From Hirundichthys speculiger (taxonomy: Eukaryota > Chordata > Actinopteri > Beloniformes > Exocoetidae), in the NCBI GenBank assembly GCA_018398805.1, contig JAGFBZ010000906.1, positions 2,065,001 to 2,129,000 on the forward strand: DNA of 64,000 bases, read 5' to 3'. Under the pieces are notes generated by a model. It did no database searches. It had not been told where the DNA came from and was given only the letters and a program-made list of their open reading frames with translations. Shown piece after piece: positions 34,078-44,789 of the stretch. A program made the position numbers and the translations under genes. Position 1 is the first letter of the stretch, and every line of letters begins with the position of its first letter.

Positions 34078-36848
34078 GATCCGCTGCAGAAAAGATATCA
34101 GTCCTTTAATCTGGATGGAACAAAATTACTCAACCCGCGTAACCACAAGAGTTGCTTTTCTGGCTTTTAATTAATGGACTTAGGTCACACTCAAGTAAAC
34201 CGCAATTTTCCACTTGCCGTCAAAGTTTGCATTACCTGTCCCCGTCCACTCTCGAGTGCAGACCCTAATCCGGTGAATTCAGCCGTAACAGATCTTTAGA
34301 GGATGTCAGAGTCAAATGGATACAGTTCTGCGCTGTAAATTAGCTAAGATTTGATGCAGGCTTCACTGAGACAAAAGCAGGGTATCAAAATACCTCCCAG
34401 GCAATCCACTTACAAAGGCACGTATTGTCCTTCTGAGAGAAGAAAGCACCTTAAGACCGTTTCCTCTTATTGACGCTCTTGGCAAGTCTCATATTTACAG
34501 AAATGTTATGGCTTGACAACCTGCAATTAAACCTGTCATAACAGAGCCCATCCAAAAAGCCAGACAGGAAAGGAAGAGATACGTGGAGTGATGTCATCCT
34601 GGCTGGAGAGGAGCGAGGGCGCACGGAGGCATGTAAACAGCTGTTTCGTGATCGTCTGCGGTTCAGCTGGATATCGAGCGTGCCGTGTGTTTGAGATGCA
34701 AACAAAAAAAAAAAAAAAAAACACGATGTTACACAAGAAACCTGACCCGGTTAATTGGTACCTCTCGTTCTTAGAAGATGATTGCACCGCGCAGGAAGCT
34801 AGCGCACTGAAACGCGCGCTAGCTTGGAGAAGAGAGACGAGGAACGAGAATTTTTTCATCTCCTCCCTCTTTTCCGAACTAAAACCCACACCATAACTCA
34901 AGAGAGACATGTTTGGCGCTGATGCATTTTCTCTTTCAATAAAACAGCTCACGTCTGAAACTTCATCTTTCATGAAACGGCGTTCGTCCTCCGCTATCGC
35001 CGTATCTGTTCCCGCGCTTTAAAGTCGATCCGCGTTTAAAAGAAAGCAGGGTTCACTGGAACAGGACGCGGGGGAGCGAAGGTGGAGGGGAAATCTCCTT
35101 GTAATACGTCTCTGAATTATTACAGGGATGTAAGTATGTAACCCTAGCCCAGGATATGGAGTGCTTTTGGAGTCTGTGTAAATGGATCCAGTCAGGAGTG
35201 AAGGGAAAACAAGTCTGACCTCGTCCACTGTGCACCGGGGAGGTCAGCCTGCCTGTTTGGTTTTCTGAGCCCGAACCATGTGCTCTATTTGAATAAAGGG
35301 ACTGCCCATGGTGACGTTGTAAATTACAAGGTAGGTGTGTTTTGTGGAGTCCGACGGTGTGTGCGTGCGTTTTTACCCCTCACTTTTACTGTGCACGTGT
35401 GCACGTGGACCGCTCGGACTCGTTTTTTTTTGCAATGACTTCATCCCGCGCCGGCCCAGCGCCCCGCCGGGCCTTATCAGATCTCCACGCCGTCCTTCCC
35501 AACTTCGAGCAAACAGGGGGGGGGGGGGGGGGGCAGAGTCTGCTCCTAAAGCTGTCTGATTCACAAATATGATTCAACGCGGAGATGATGGGGCCCCTTA
35601 AATGCCATTTACCGGGTCCTTGGCATGGCGATAATTGAAAATGTCAGTAAAAGTGCTTAGGAGAAATTCCAACAGGATTATCGCCCCAGTAACATGGACA
35701 GACAGAGGGCTTGTCTCTGGAGAACACAAAAGAACTTGTCTCCATATCATAAAACCTGCACTGTTCCCCAGCTTTTTAATGAAACTGCTGCTATGCTAAT
35801 CCTTGGAGGGGAGTTAGAGTAACATCTTTTTTTTTTTTTTTTTTTTTGGTGGGAGATGGTGATATGTGTGTGTGCCTGTGTGTGTGTGTGTTGGGGGAGA
35901 GGGAAGGTATTGTTGGGCAGTTTCCCTCCTCTCTCTTTTTCGAAAGCCAGTGTTGTCGTGCATCATATAAAAGAAGATATACAAGCAATTCACATGCAAA
36001 TGCTGGGGGGTGATTTAGAAAAGAGGGGGAGAAAGGGTAAATGTGCTATTGAAAGCCAGCGGAGGGATAGGGGTGGGTTGTGGGAGGGGTGGATAGGGTG
36101 AGGAGGGGGATGGGGGTTGTGGTGGGGGGGTCACATTAAGCACTGGAGAGGGAAGTGTGAGGTGGCGGCGATGTGAAACAGAGAGACATTTGTGTAATCT
36201 GGCTTTATGTATCACCACTTCTGAATAATAACATGAAAAAAGAGACTTACCTCATCTGCCTGGTAGAGCCAAGGCATAAATAAAAGGCCTGAACAATGGC
36301 ATTACTATCACCCCAGCCTCTGCGCCGTAGCTACATCTCCAGTATTCTTTGGAGCCACTGGCAAGAAGATTAATGTTTAGTTAAATATCAGTGTGGGAGC
36401 TTGTGAGGAGGGGGGGGGGGGGGGAGCAGGGAGGAGGAAGAGGGTAGCTCATTGGGTCTTCTAAACTTAGTCAGCCCCCTTGGCTCTCTTTGTAATTACG
36501 GTGTCCGTGGATGAGTCCTACACTAACTGTTGGTCAAGATGCACGTATTTGCCAAGAGGATTCTGGGTAATGTTCCGTGGCATCTGGCTGGACGTGTTTG
36601 GCTCGCTGCACTTTATTTTCATGACTTGGCTTGTGCTCTTAATGGCAAAATACTCTGCGCTGTCGTCTAAAATGCACTTAGACTCGGCCCTTTCTGTCGG
36701 GGAAACTCACTTGTTGCTTTTTTGGATTTTCCTGTCTACTTTTGTGAAAGTACGGAGTTGTCTCGGTTGGACAATCGATGAATAAGAGACTCACCAGAAC
36801 TTACTTGGTCAAAATCCTAGGAGTCCGATCTTCCGCCAGATCTCCTAA
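34078..36848. other. Intergenic-like sequence, no gene seen
   Basis: Contains an A-run at about 34707-34722, G18 at 35516-35533, a T-run at about 35827-35847, (GT)n near 35863-35890, a G-rich patch at 36060-36130 and G15 at 36410-36424. 35570-35800 is complex, repeat-free and of even composition. The 101-codon frame at 36480-36785 has no recognisable domain. Confidence 0.4.
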
Positions 36849-37497
36849 AGCCGCTATTAAGGGATAGCGGGTAGAGGGAGGGGCGTTCCCCTACAACGAA
36901 CGCAATCTTCCACCTTGCTAAACCTGCTATCCCACCTGCGCTACCTGCTACATTATGCATAGGAGTGGTTAGGGTGTTCCACCTGTTAAACCAATCAATG
37001 CGTCAGCAGCCATTGCCTTTAAGAGCAGGTTGCGCTACCTGCAAACCGCTATGGAGCGTCTTTTCATCCAGATCAGAACAGCTCTCATGTGCAGCTCGTC
37101 TGGGACAATTCCTATCAGCTACCCGAAAGTCCCAGATAGTTGGTGCGGTTTAACTGGTGAGCAAGACGTTTAAGACGATCTCTGCTATTTTCTCAGGGGT
37201 TCAACTGAGGCCAAATCACTCCTTTTTATACAAGAGTCAATTCGAGAGGTAGAACCGTTTGTGCACGTCCACATGTGACCAGGTGGACGCGCATTGATGC
37301 CATTTGGACGCGCTCTTGTACGCGTTGGCATGCTGTGGGATACCGATACCTAGTTTGCGGAAAGGGCAAAAGACACGCCCATTGCCACACCTACAAAGTG
37401 AGTAAGGGAGTTGGCATAATGGGTGGCTTTAGCGAGCGGAAGATTGCATTAGCGGTTAGCGGAGGATCCTATACCCGCAATTTGCAGGGTAGCGGCT
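36849..37497. mobile_element. Unclassified element with imperfect terminal inverted repeats
   Basis: The left AGCCGCTATTAAGG... and the complement of the right end AGCCGCTACCCTGC... share the order of motifs AGCCGCTA, GCGGGTA, then GCAATCTTCC and GCTAAA over about 75 bases at nearly equal offsets. The interior is CpG-rich. I found no clear target duplication and no protein. Superfamily unknown. Confidence 0.5.
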
Positions 37498-37740
37498 AGT
37501 ATTAACGGGTAAGGGGAAGTGTACTTCCTTAGAAGTCATCCAAGGGTCTCAGATAGTATCGGATTGGCACAAAAAGCTGGAGGGGTGGCGATAGTGAGAC
37601 TCAAACGCCTTACTTTCACGTGAACTGGGGTTCATATCATGTTCCACTCTTTCATTTTCTGCACACGTGTCAGAGCTGCATGGGAGCCGGGGCTTATCAT
37701 AGCAGTCGTTGACGGAGAGGTAGCGTTCTCTCTGGATAGT

Positions 37741-37915
37741 CCGCCAGTCCATCACAGGGCGACAAAGACAGGACAAAATGGCATGCGAGCGTGCACGCTC
37801 ACACTCGCATGCCGTTTAGAATCACAAATCAACCAAACGCGTGTTTCTGGCCTACAGGGAGGTGGCTGGTTAGCCTGGCAAGAGCCCACATGAGCAGAAA
37901 GAGAATGTGCAAAGT
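37741..37915 (-). mobile_element. Degenerate SINE fragment
   Basis: CGCCAGTCCATCACAGGGCG at the left and AGAATCACAAATCAACC plus GAGAATGTGCAAAGTCCA further right follow the order of the minus-strand SINE at 31849-32171, heavily diverged. A 13-base inverted pair GGCATGCGAGCGT/ACACTCGCATGCC lies inside. Confidence 0.65.
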
Positions 37916-38294
37916 CCAACAATAATAGTTGCTTTTCATATTTTATGTTGAGCTGCGACGTTTTCACTTTCTCTTGAGCAGGACGAGTCACCATGTGAGC
38001 CAAGACGCTGGAAGACGGGCTTGTTGTTTCCAAGATCCCCACGTGTTATTTTAGCAAACATCATACCTCCACGTGAGTGATGTGGCGTCCTGCGGTCGTG
38101 GTCACTTTATGCATTTCTGTAAGACCAGGCAAATGCTTTCTTCCAAAATAAAAGAGACTTTCTGACCTATCTGCAAATAAGCAGCGCTTTCCTGACTACG
38201 TATGATCCTGTCTGAAGGCTCCATCATCCACATTTCTGTCATAACTTTATTGGCACTTTTAGGTTTTTCTTTTGTGTCTAACGCTAACCGGGGT

Positions 38295-38965
38295 GAGCCG
38301 GTGTTGTGAAATTTCTTCCTCCTCATAATATCTTCCTACCCGAGTTGACTGCGCATGCGTATAGCAGCAACTTCAGAAGGCCATAATATTCTGCTGCCTG
38401 ACCGTTATCGCGGAAGAGAAAAGGTTAGTTTCTTGTATTTTTAATACTTTGTATGGGCAGTATTTAATGCATATATGTTTGAAGGACAAATGAAATGCTT
38501 CGAATGTCTAACATTTAATACTTTCTATGCACAGTATTTATATTGCATAGGTTATTGGAGGACTTCGAGGACTTTTTTCTTCACCTTAAATTATATTAAC
38601 TGTACTTCACAGAATGACAAAAGGAGAAAGAAAACGATAAAATATCAACTTTTTTAACTCAAGTGTACATTTATCTAATCAATCCTCTTCTACCACCCAC
38701 TCTTCTATCCACCCTTTATATCCTCATATTCATCTTCATAATACGGATTCATAATCCGTCCGTCCGTCCGTCTTCCGGATAATCCGGATAATTATGGTTA
38801 TTAAATGTGTATAATAATATGCTACCACCCAAAACACAGAGGAGAGCAGATGTATGTGCTGGTAGGATATTGTTACAATGTAGAAAAAATTACAGATGAC
38901 GCTATAATTTTCTGCTACGGTATGGAAAAAATTTTAGGTAGGAAGAAATTTCAGAACACCGGCTC
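38295..38965. mobile_element. Unclassified MITE with 26-bp inverted ends
   Basis: The left end GAGCCGGTGTTGTGAAATTT(CTTCCT) and the complement of the right end GAGCCGGTGTTCTGAAATTT(CTTCCT) match at 25 of 26 bases; similarity continues weakly beyond. The interior has a diverged repeat of TTTAATACTTTxTATGxxCA (38440, 38515) and a (CCGT)n patch at 38757-38771. No target duplication is obvious and no protein is encoded. Confidence 0.75.
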
Positions 38966-41111
38966 TGCTGCATCCACTGAAAACGACCGAGTGAAACCAC
39001 AGCGCTCGACCGTTGACCGCAGAGCACCTCCGCAGCGGTTTGGGGTCTGATTTCTCATTCGGTAGCACCTCAGCAGTGTTTGATCAGGCGCGCTTCCATT
39101 AATCTGCGCTCGTCTCTCACCTCCAGGCTCTCCCGCGCGTTTTAAACATCATAAGAACCAGGATTTATACAGAACCGTAAACACAGACTAAAAGTCCTTA
39201 CTAACCCTGAATTATCCCTCAAACACAGCAATATTTCTTTTAACTTTTTGTTTTGATTTGTTTTGTTTATTTTAATCAGAATTTCCCACAGGATTTCAAC
39301 AGCCACAAAGTCCTTTTTTTCTTTTTTTTGGCATTTTATTAAATAAATGTGAGTCACATTTAGCTGGTTAATGACTTTCTCCTTTTCTAAACATAACCAA
39401 TATATCTGCAAGCGTGTCCAAGCGCAGGTTCGTGTTCAACAAGCAACAGTTCCTCTCTGAGAAAGAGACCCCTGTAATTTCAGTTTTAATGGAATTTGCA
39501 TGTGTGTGTTTCCTGCGTGTGCGTGTGCGTGTGCGTGTACATGTGACCTGACCAGACATCCTACACCCACAATATTACACACACTCATAAATCTGCGGCC
39601 TCTGTAGCATTTACGTCGGCGGGCCTGTGATCTGGGGTGATGGGCATGTCCGGACGCAGCCGCGCTCCCTCGCCGCCGTTTTTTTCCTCTGTGGCGCGTA
39701 CGAAAGAGGCGGGAGGGTCAGGGGTGATCCCGGTCGCATGACAGCGGGGTTGACAGCCTCTGTTGCTAAGGGGATGGGTGACGGGGGTGGCACGGACGCG
39801 GGGTGACAGGGTGATGGCATGAGGTGACAGAGGAGTCACCAGGTGAAGATGCGGGTGAGTGACGGCATCTGACCGAGTCCAAGGTGTCGCCCCCCCCCCC
39901 CCCTTCTTCTTCTTTGTCTGTCTTTTTTACTGTCATCCTTCTCCGTCCTGTCGAGTTCTCATGTCTCAAGCAGTCACACTTCGTCACACCTTTGCACTCT
40001 CTCTACCAGATGTCGACAACTTTGCGAGTGCGTGTGTGCTTGAGAGCTTGTGTGCAAACACGGGCACGTAACGTGCGCCTACTCATATCTGTTTATGACA
40101 GGTTTCACTCTAGTGAGACATTCGTTATCCTCCTTTTTTTTTTCTCAACCGTCTGGTATCTTTTCAGGCTCTATATGAATATGCGCGACCGTGTACATAA
40201 ACGGTCCGTGAGTCACAGAAGTTAAAATCCTTCCTGTTTGCTGTCTTAGCTCTGAGTCACAGCCGTGAAGTGCTGAAACAGTCGAGGGGGAGGCGTCCTT
40301 ACTCCTGCTGGCAGCTGAGAAGAAACCTCGGGGGGAGGAAATGAAAGGTACTCCCTTTATTTCATACACCAGCAACCTCACACACTGACTCAGCAGCCAG
40401 CCATGGTGAGTGCATGTGTGTGTGTGTGTGTGTGCGTCCATACGGCTTTTCATGTCCATAGCTATGCGTTGCTGGTGACTTTGTTGCACAAACGGTTTGA
40501 GACCAGCGGTCATATTTGCACAGTGTGCAGCGGAGCGGCGTGTTCTCACAGTATTGGGGAAATATTATTCAGCAGGGCACTGGAAAGGATTTGACCCGTC
40601 TGGCCCTTCACACACCCAACATCTTGTTCGGCGCGGCTCCTCCTCGCCGGGGAGGTGAGGGAGACACAATAGCGGCACTCATTGACCGGGTTAATAAGTA
40701 TTCTGTCTTGGTCCCAGTCTGATGCTCTTTACCTTCTAATACACTGCCTGTGTGTTTGAGTCTTCAAAGCAGCACAGTGACCTCATGTCTGCCTCGCACA
40801 GCTTTTGTAAACTAATGAATGACAGAGGCCGGGGATTCTGCACCGTGGTCGAAACGGGCCAGTGCGTGGGAGTGTGCGCCCTGTCTGTGGATTTGCACTT
40901 TTGTAACTTGTTTCTCCATCAACAAGCTCGTCTGATCTACCTCGCCGTCGCAAACAAGCGTTCATGCAGTTTGAGTGGGTAACTTTTTTTATGTGTGTGG
41001 CAGACAGGTACAGTAGACACGTCTCGGATCGATTAGTCACCTTTGTCTCTTACTCTGTGTGTTTTTTTTTGATTGTGGATAATCTCACTGAGCAGATGAT
41101 CAACTACCATC
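38966..41111. other. Intergenic-like sequence, no gene seen
   Basis: 39000-39140 and 39600-39860 are CpG-rich. 39710-39860 is an irregular GGTGA-rich minisatellite-like stretch. C14 at 39890-39903 and (GT)n at 40415-40434. 40500-40700 is mixed. No exon recognised. Confidence 0.4.
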
Positions 41112-41457
41112 TACAACCTCAACTCCCAAAAACGTCTGGACGCTGCGTGAAATGTAAATTAAGAACAGAATGCAATGCTTTGCAAATCTTATCAACCCAC
41201 ATTTTATTCCCAATAAAACATAAGGCACATATCAGATGTTGAAACCGAGTCACTTTAACCATTTCATGGAAAACATGAGCTCATTTTGACTTTGATGGCA
41301 ACAACACATCTCAAAAAAAAAGTTGGAACAGGAGCAACAAAAGGCCGGAAAAGTAAGTCGAATGGGGGAGCATTTGACAACTAATTAGGTCAAATGGAAA
41401 CAGATCAGTAACGCGACTGGGAAGAGCGTCTGGGATGTAAAGATCGGCAGGAAACTG

Positions 41458-42165
41458 CATCTACACATTGTGGAACAGTTTCAGAAAAACGTTCCTCAAT
41501 GAAAAATTACAAAGACTTTGAAGATCCCACCACCTACAGTCGATGAATGTCATCAAAAGAGTTCAGAGAATCACGAGGATTCTCTGAGCATAAGGAACAA
41601 GGTCAAAGGTCAAAACTGGATGCGCATTGAAATGGAAAGTTCTCCTGTGGTCAGATGAATCCAAATTTGAAATTATGTTTGGAAGCCATGGACGCCGTGT
41701 CCTGCGGACTAAAGAGGAGAGAGACCATCCAGCTTGTTGTCAGAGGACAGTTGAACAGCCTCTGATGGTTGTATTAGTGTCCATGTGGGCAGCTTCCACA
41801 TCTGGAAGAGCACCATCAAAGCTGAAGAGGTTTTGAGAGCAACATCTGCTCCCATCCAGACAACATCTTTCAGGGAAGACCTTGCATATTTCAGTAAGAC
41901 AACGCTGAACCACATATATCACAGCATGACTTCACGGGAGAAGAGTCCAGCTGTTGAACTGGTCTGAATGCAGTCCAGATCTTTGACCAACAGAAAACAT
42001 CTGGCACATTATGAAAATCCAGGAATGAAGGTCCAGGGATGGCTGAGCAGCTAGAATCCTGCATCAGACATGAATGGGAGAACTTTCATCCCCTAAAACT
42101 CCAGAAACTGGTCTCCTCACTTCCCAGATGTTTACAGACAGCTGTTAGAAGAAGAGATGATGCTA
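41458..42165 (+). pseudogene. Tc1-like DDE transposase, disrupted
   Basis: Tc1-type transposases bind element ends by an N-terminal helix-turn-helix and integrate at TA. An HTH-like segment reads IVEQFQKNVPQ-stop-KITKTL (41470-41530). An internal deletion then joins it to the catalytic domain: LLWSDESKFEI with the first catalytic Asp (codon 41654-41656), followed by GRRVLRTKEERDHPACCQ. The second Asp lies in QxDNAEPH with TAA (41895-41897) replacing the codon before it (Asp codon 41898-41900). The third catalytic residue survives in CSPDL-stop-PTENIW (Glu codon 41992-41994) in another frame. Several stops and frameshifts make it inactive. The DDE motifs and order are typical of a very common teleost Tc1 family. 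Confidence 0.9.
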
Positions 42166-42174
42166 CACAGTTAT

Positions 42175-42415
42175 AAATCAGAATCAAAATAGCTTTATTT
42201 CACAAACAAGGAATTTGCTTTGATATGATGGTGCAAACATAAAAGTAGTCATAATAAAAAAAGAATAAAAATAAAATAAAAAGAGTTAAGTTAACTTAAA
42301 ACTAAAGGGCATGCAGGATTAAAATATGATAAGATAAATATACACTGGAAAAAGGTTTACAAAATAAAGAAGATATACGTACACGGGCTGGTAACGAAAA
42401 TTAACAGGTTTTTCT
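42175..42415 (-). mobile_element. LINE 3-prime tail nested in the Tc1-like element
   Basis: ATCAGAATCAAAATAGCTTT followed by ATTT, ACAAGGAATTTG and A/T-rich sequence matches the minus-strand layout of fish LINE 3-prime ends. Tc1-like sequence resumes at about 42430 (GTTGCTGCCATCAAAATCAA), so this insertion is younger than the transposon. Confidence 0.7.
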
Positions 42416-42603
42416 AACGTTTATGAAGTTGAGTTGCTGCCATCAAAATCAAAATGAGCTCATATTTTCTGTGGAAAGTTTCAATATCTGATATGTTCTT
42501 TATTGTATCTTGGGAATAAAAAATATGTTCATGACATTTGAAAATCACTGTATTCAGTTTTTAACTTCTGTTTTACGCAGCTTTTTTTGGATTTGGGGTT
42601 GGT

Positions 42604-43182
42604 TTTCTACACTCTTCTCAATATTTACCAGGTGGCAGGGTACATGTTTGATTTATTATTTCTCCAAAATAAAATCACATGAGGCCGCAGGTCAGTGAGC
42701 TGTGTTGCATCACAGAAAGAAGATTCCTGGTTCTTATCTTATCTTTTCTGTGGGTACTCCGGATCCCTGCCACAGTCCAAAAACATGCCGGGTTTGATGA
42801 GCAGGTACAGGAAATGACTGAATATTATCAATTGACAGCTAAGTATTCTGCACATTGTTCCTGCTGCACTCCACTGGCTTTCTCAGGATCTGAACTAAGG
42901 AGGATGAAATAATAATATGGCTCTGATGGTATTTAAATCAGCTGAGATATCAGTACAAAACCAGTGTCTAGTTAATAATATATTGCTTTCTAGTGCAGTG
43001 TGGGGGTTATTGTCTGTATTTGCAGCAGATCAGCTTCAGCTGATTTTTTTTTGTTGTTTTTTTTTTTCTCTGTAGTCTCCAAGTGGAAATGACATTATTT
43101 ATTTATTTATTTATTTAGTCATGGTGTTGCATTGGCCGTGATTCTGCTGAATCTGAAAATTCAGATTCAGTTTTCTGTAATA
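42604..43182. other. Spacer with SINE fragment and (ATTT)n
   Basis: TGGGTACTCCGGATCCCTGC and CACAGTCCAAAAACATGC (42752-42788) are a plus-strand fragment of the SINE family. (ATTT)n at about 43094-43118. Confidence 0.65.
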
Positions 43183-43657
43183 GATTAATGCACATGTGTC
43201 AAACACAAGGCCCGCAGGCCAAATGTGGCCCGCCACATCATTTTATGTGGCCCTTAAGAGCTTCTGCATTATAAGACTTAAAATAAGCTTACGCCACTTT
43301 AAAGCGCATATTGACAATAAACTGCATCTCCCATAATGCTTTTCGTCATGACCCACAAGGATAACAGTATACTAACCATGAGCAAGACATCAAGACGATT
43401 TTCAGAATTGACGAACTTAAGAAAAACCTCTACAAATTAACAACTACAAACCCTAAGTTTAATATGATAATGAGTTAAATATATTACACTTAAATACATA
43501 ATAAATACAGAAACTGTTATTTAACAAGGTGTAGTTTTATTTATTTTGATTTACATTGCATTTTGTTACATTCATGCTGTCAATCTGGCCCTTGGAGGGC
43601 AACCATGATGCTGATGTGGCCCTCAGTGAAAATGAGTCTGACACCCCTGGGTTAATG
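43183..43657. mobile_element. hAT-type MITE
   Basis: The element 43191-43649 ends in GTCTGACACCCCTG; the complement CAGGGGTGTCAGACTC matches the left CACATGTGTCAAACAC. Flanking 8-mers GATTAATG and GGTTAATG differ at one base. Subterminal GGCCC...TGTGGCCC motifs recur at both ends, as in the common CAGGGGTGTCAAACTC hAT family of vertebrates. Non-coding. Confidence 0.9.
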
Positions 43658-43846
43658 GATGTCGACCATTTCATTGTTGCTTTTAATCCTGTAATAGAAC
43701 CTAAATGTATCTTCCTTGAAAAGTGGTGATTATCCTGTGACCAAGGATGTAAGTTCTGCTTTGCACCGCATTCATCGTGTAACATCACGGCATTTAGCAC
43801 GTTTTAAGAAACATGGTTCACGGCTGTTTTTATGATATTAAAAGCA

Positions 43847-44789
43847 GTAGCTGCCAGGAATATAATAGTTTTGGATTTTCCATTAGTTTTAGTTTTTATT
43901 TAGTTTTTAGTTTAGTTTTTCCAACTTCAGTTAGTTTTAATTCGTTTTTAGAGCAGTTTTGCTAGTTTTTATTCGTTTTTGTTTTGAAATACTTAGTTTT
44001 AGTTTAGTTTTTATTAGTTTCAGTGTTAGTTTTGTAAATTAGGGTTGTAGTTTTGGTTGGAGTGAAGCATTGAACTTTTTGAAGGCTATCGAGTCACATT
44101 GTCGTGTATATATTTCGGTCTCAATAAACATATTTATCAATGCGTCTTCTCTCTTGTGGTGTTCCTGCGTATTTACTGACCAGCAGCTATCTGGTCTCCA
44201 TGGAAACAGTCCATTATAGTTGTTGTTTTCTCCCGTTCCTTCCCAGCGCTGACTGGCCTGCAGCTGTAGCTTCTTTCCAGGGAGCTAGCTTAGGCTAGCT
44301 TATCCAGCTAGTCTTGGTTAGCCTTCTAATGTGAGCTTTTCAGATGGACTTTCAGATTCTTGGGTTTTTTTCCCCTTGAGAAGTATTCCACACATTGTAT
44401 CACCTGCTTCTACAACAAGGCACTTATTTTTATCGTTAAAACAGTCATAGTCAAAGAAATCCCAAATAGGACTGTGCCGCTTTCTCCCAACTTTTGCCGC
44501 AGCCATCACTGCTGATCACTTTTTTTTTTTTTGCGGTTGTTGTTGTACGGAGGAATGAAGTTGATACATTTCAGACGTTTATAAGGAAAAAAAATTACGA
44601 AAACGAAGGACGTTCTTGATATTATTATAGTTAATTTTAGTTTGTTTTATTAACACATAATACAGTTTGTTAGTTATCATTTTTTTTTAAACTCGTTTTT
44701 ATTTTATTTCAGTTAACGAAAATGTTTTTTCAACTCTAGTTTTCGTTATTTCGTTCATTTTTGTTAACGATAATAACCTTGGTAGCTGC
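43847..44789 (-). mobile_element. hAT element with perfect 8-bp target duplication and BED-finger remnant
   Basis: The element 43855-44781 runs from CAGGAATATAATAG to ATAATAACCTTG and is flanked by identical GTAGCTGC (43847-43854 and 44782-44789). The subterminal parts are TTTTAGTTTTTATT-type repeats and TTAACGAAAATG. The minus-strand frame at 44509-44318 is the N-terminal zinc-finger region of a hAT transposase. At 927 bp it has lost the catalytic domain. Confidence 0.93.
44318..44509 (-). pseudogene. hAT transposase N-terminal BED zinc-finger fragment
   Basis: BED fingers bind transposon DNA at the N-terminus of hAT transposases. The frame starts MMAAAKVGRKRHSPIWDFFD, matching the family pattern of a basic stretch then S-x-(I/V)-W-x-(Y/F)-F. 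A Cys in NKCLVVEA and a second in CGILLKGK follow at BED-like spacing. In another frame the DNA continues as K-N-P-x-x-stop-K-x-x-stop-K-A-H, which fits the usual K-N-(P/T)-T-N-L-x-x-H-L-K-x-x-H with both Leu codons mutated to TGA. The finger is thus broken by a frameshift and stops. No catalytic domain remains. Confidence 0.75.

Larger units (their letters stand above)
41112..42603 (+). mobile_element. Tc1-like transposon, degraded
   Basis: The left end CAACCTCAACTCCCAAAAAC and the complement of the right end (from about 42603) AACCCCAAATCCAAAAAAAG form imperfect inverted repeats that continue into CTGCGTGAAATG versus CTGCGTAAAACAG. A TA precedes the left end. The element carries a broken transposase (41458-42165) and is split by a LINE tail at 42175-42415. 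The right TA is not clear. Confidence 0.85.

Noticed and set aside
36480..36785. 101-codon hydrophobic frame
   Set aside because: Hydrophobic but no signal or family match; typical of T-rich DNA.
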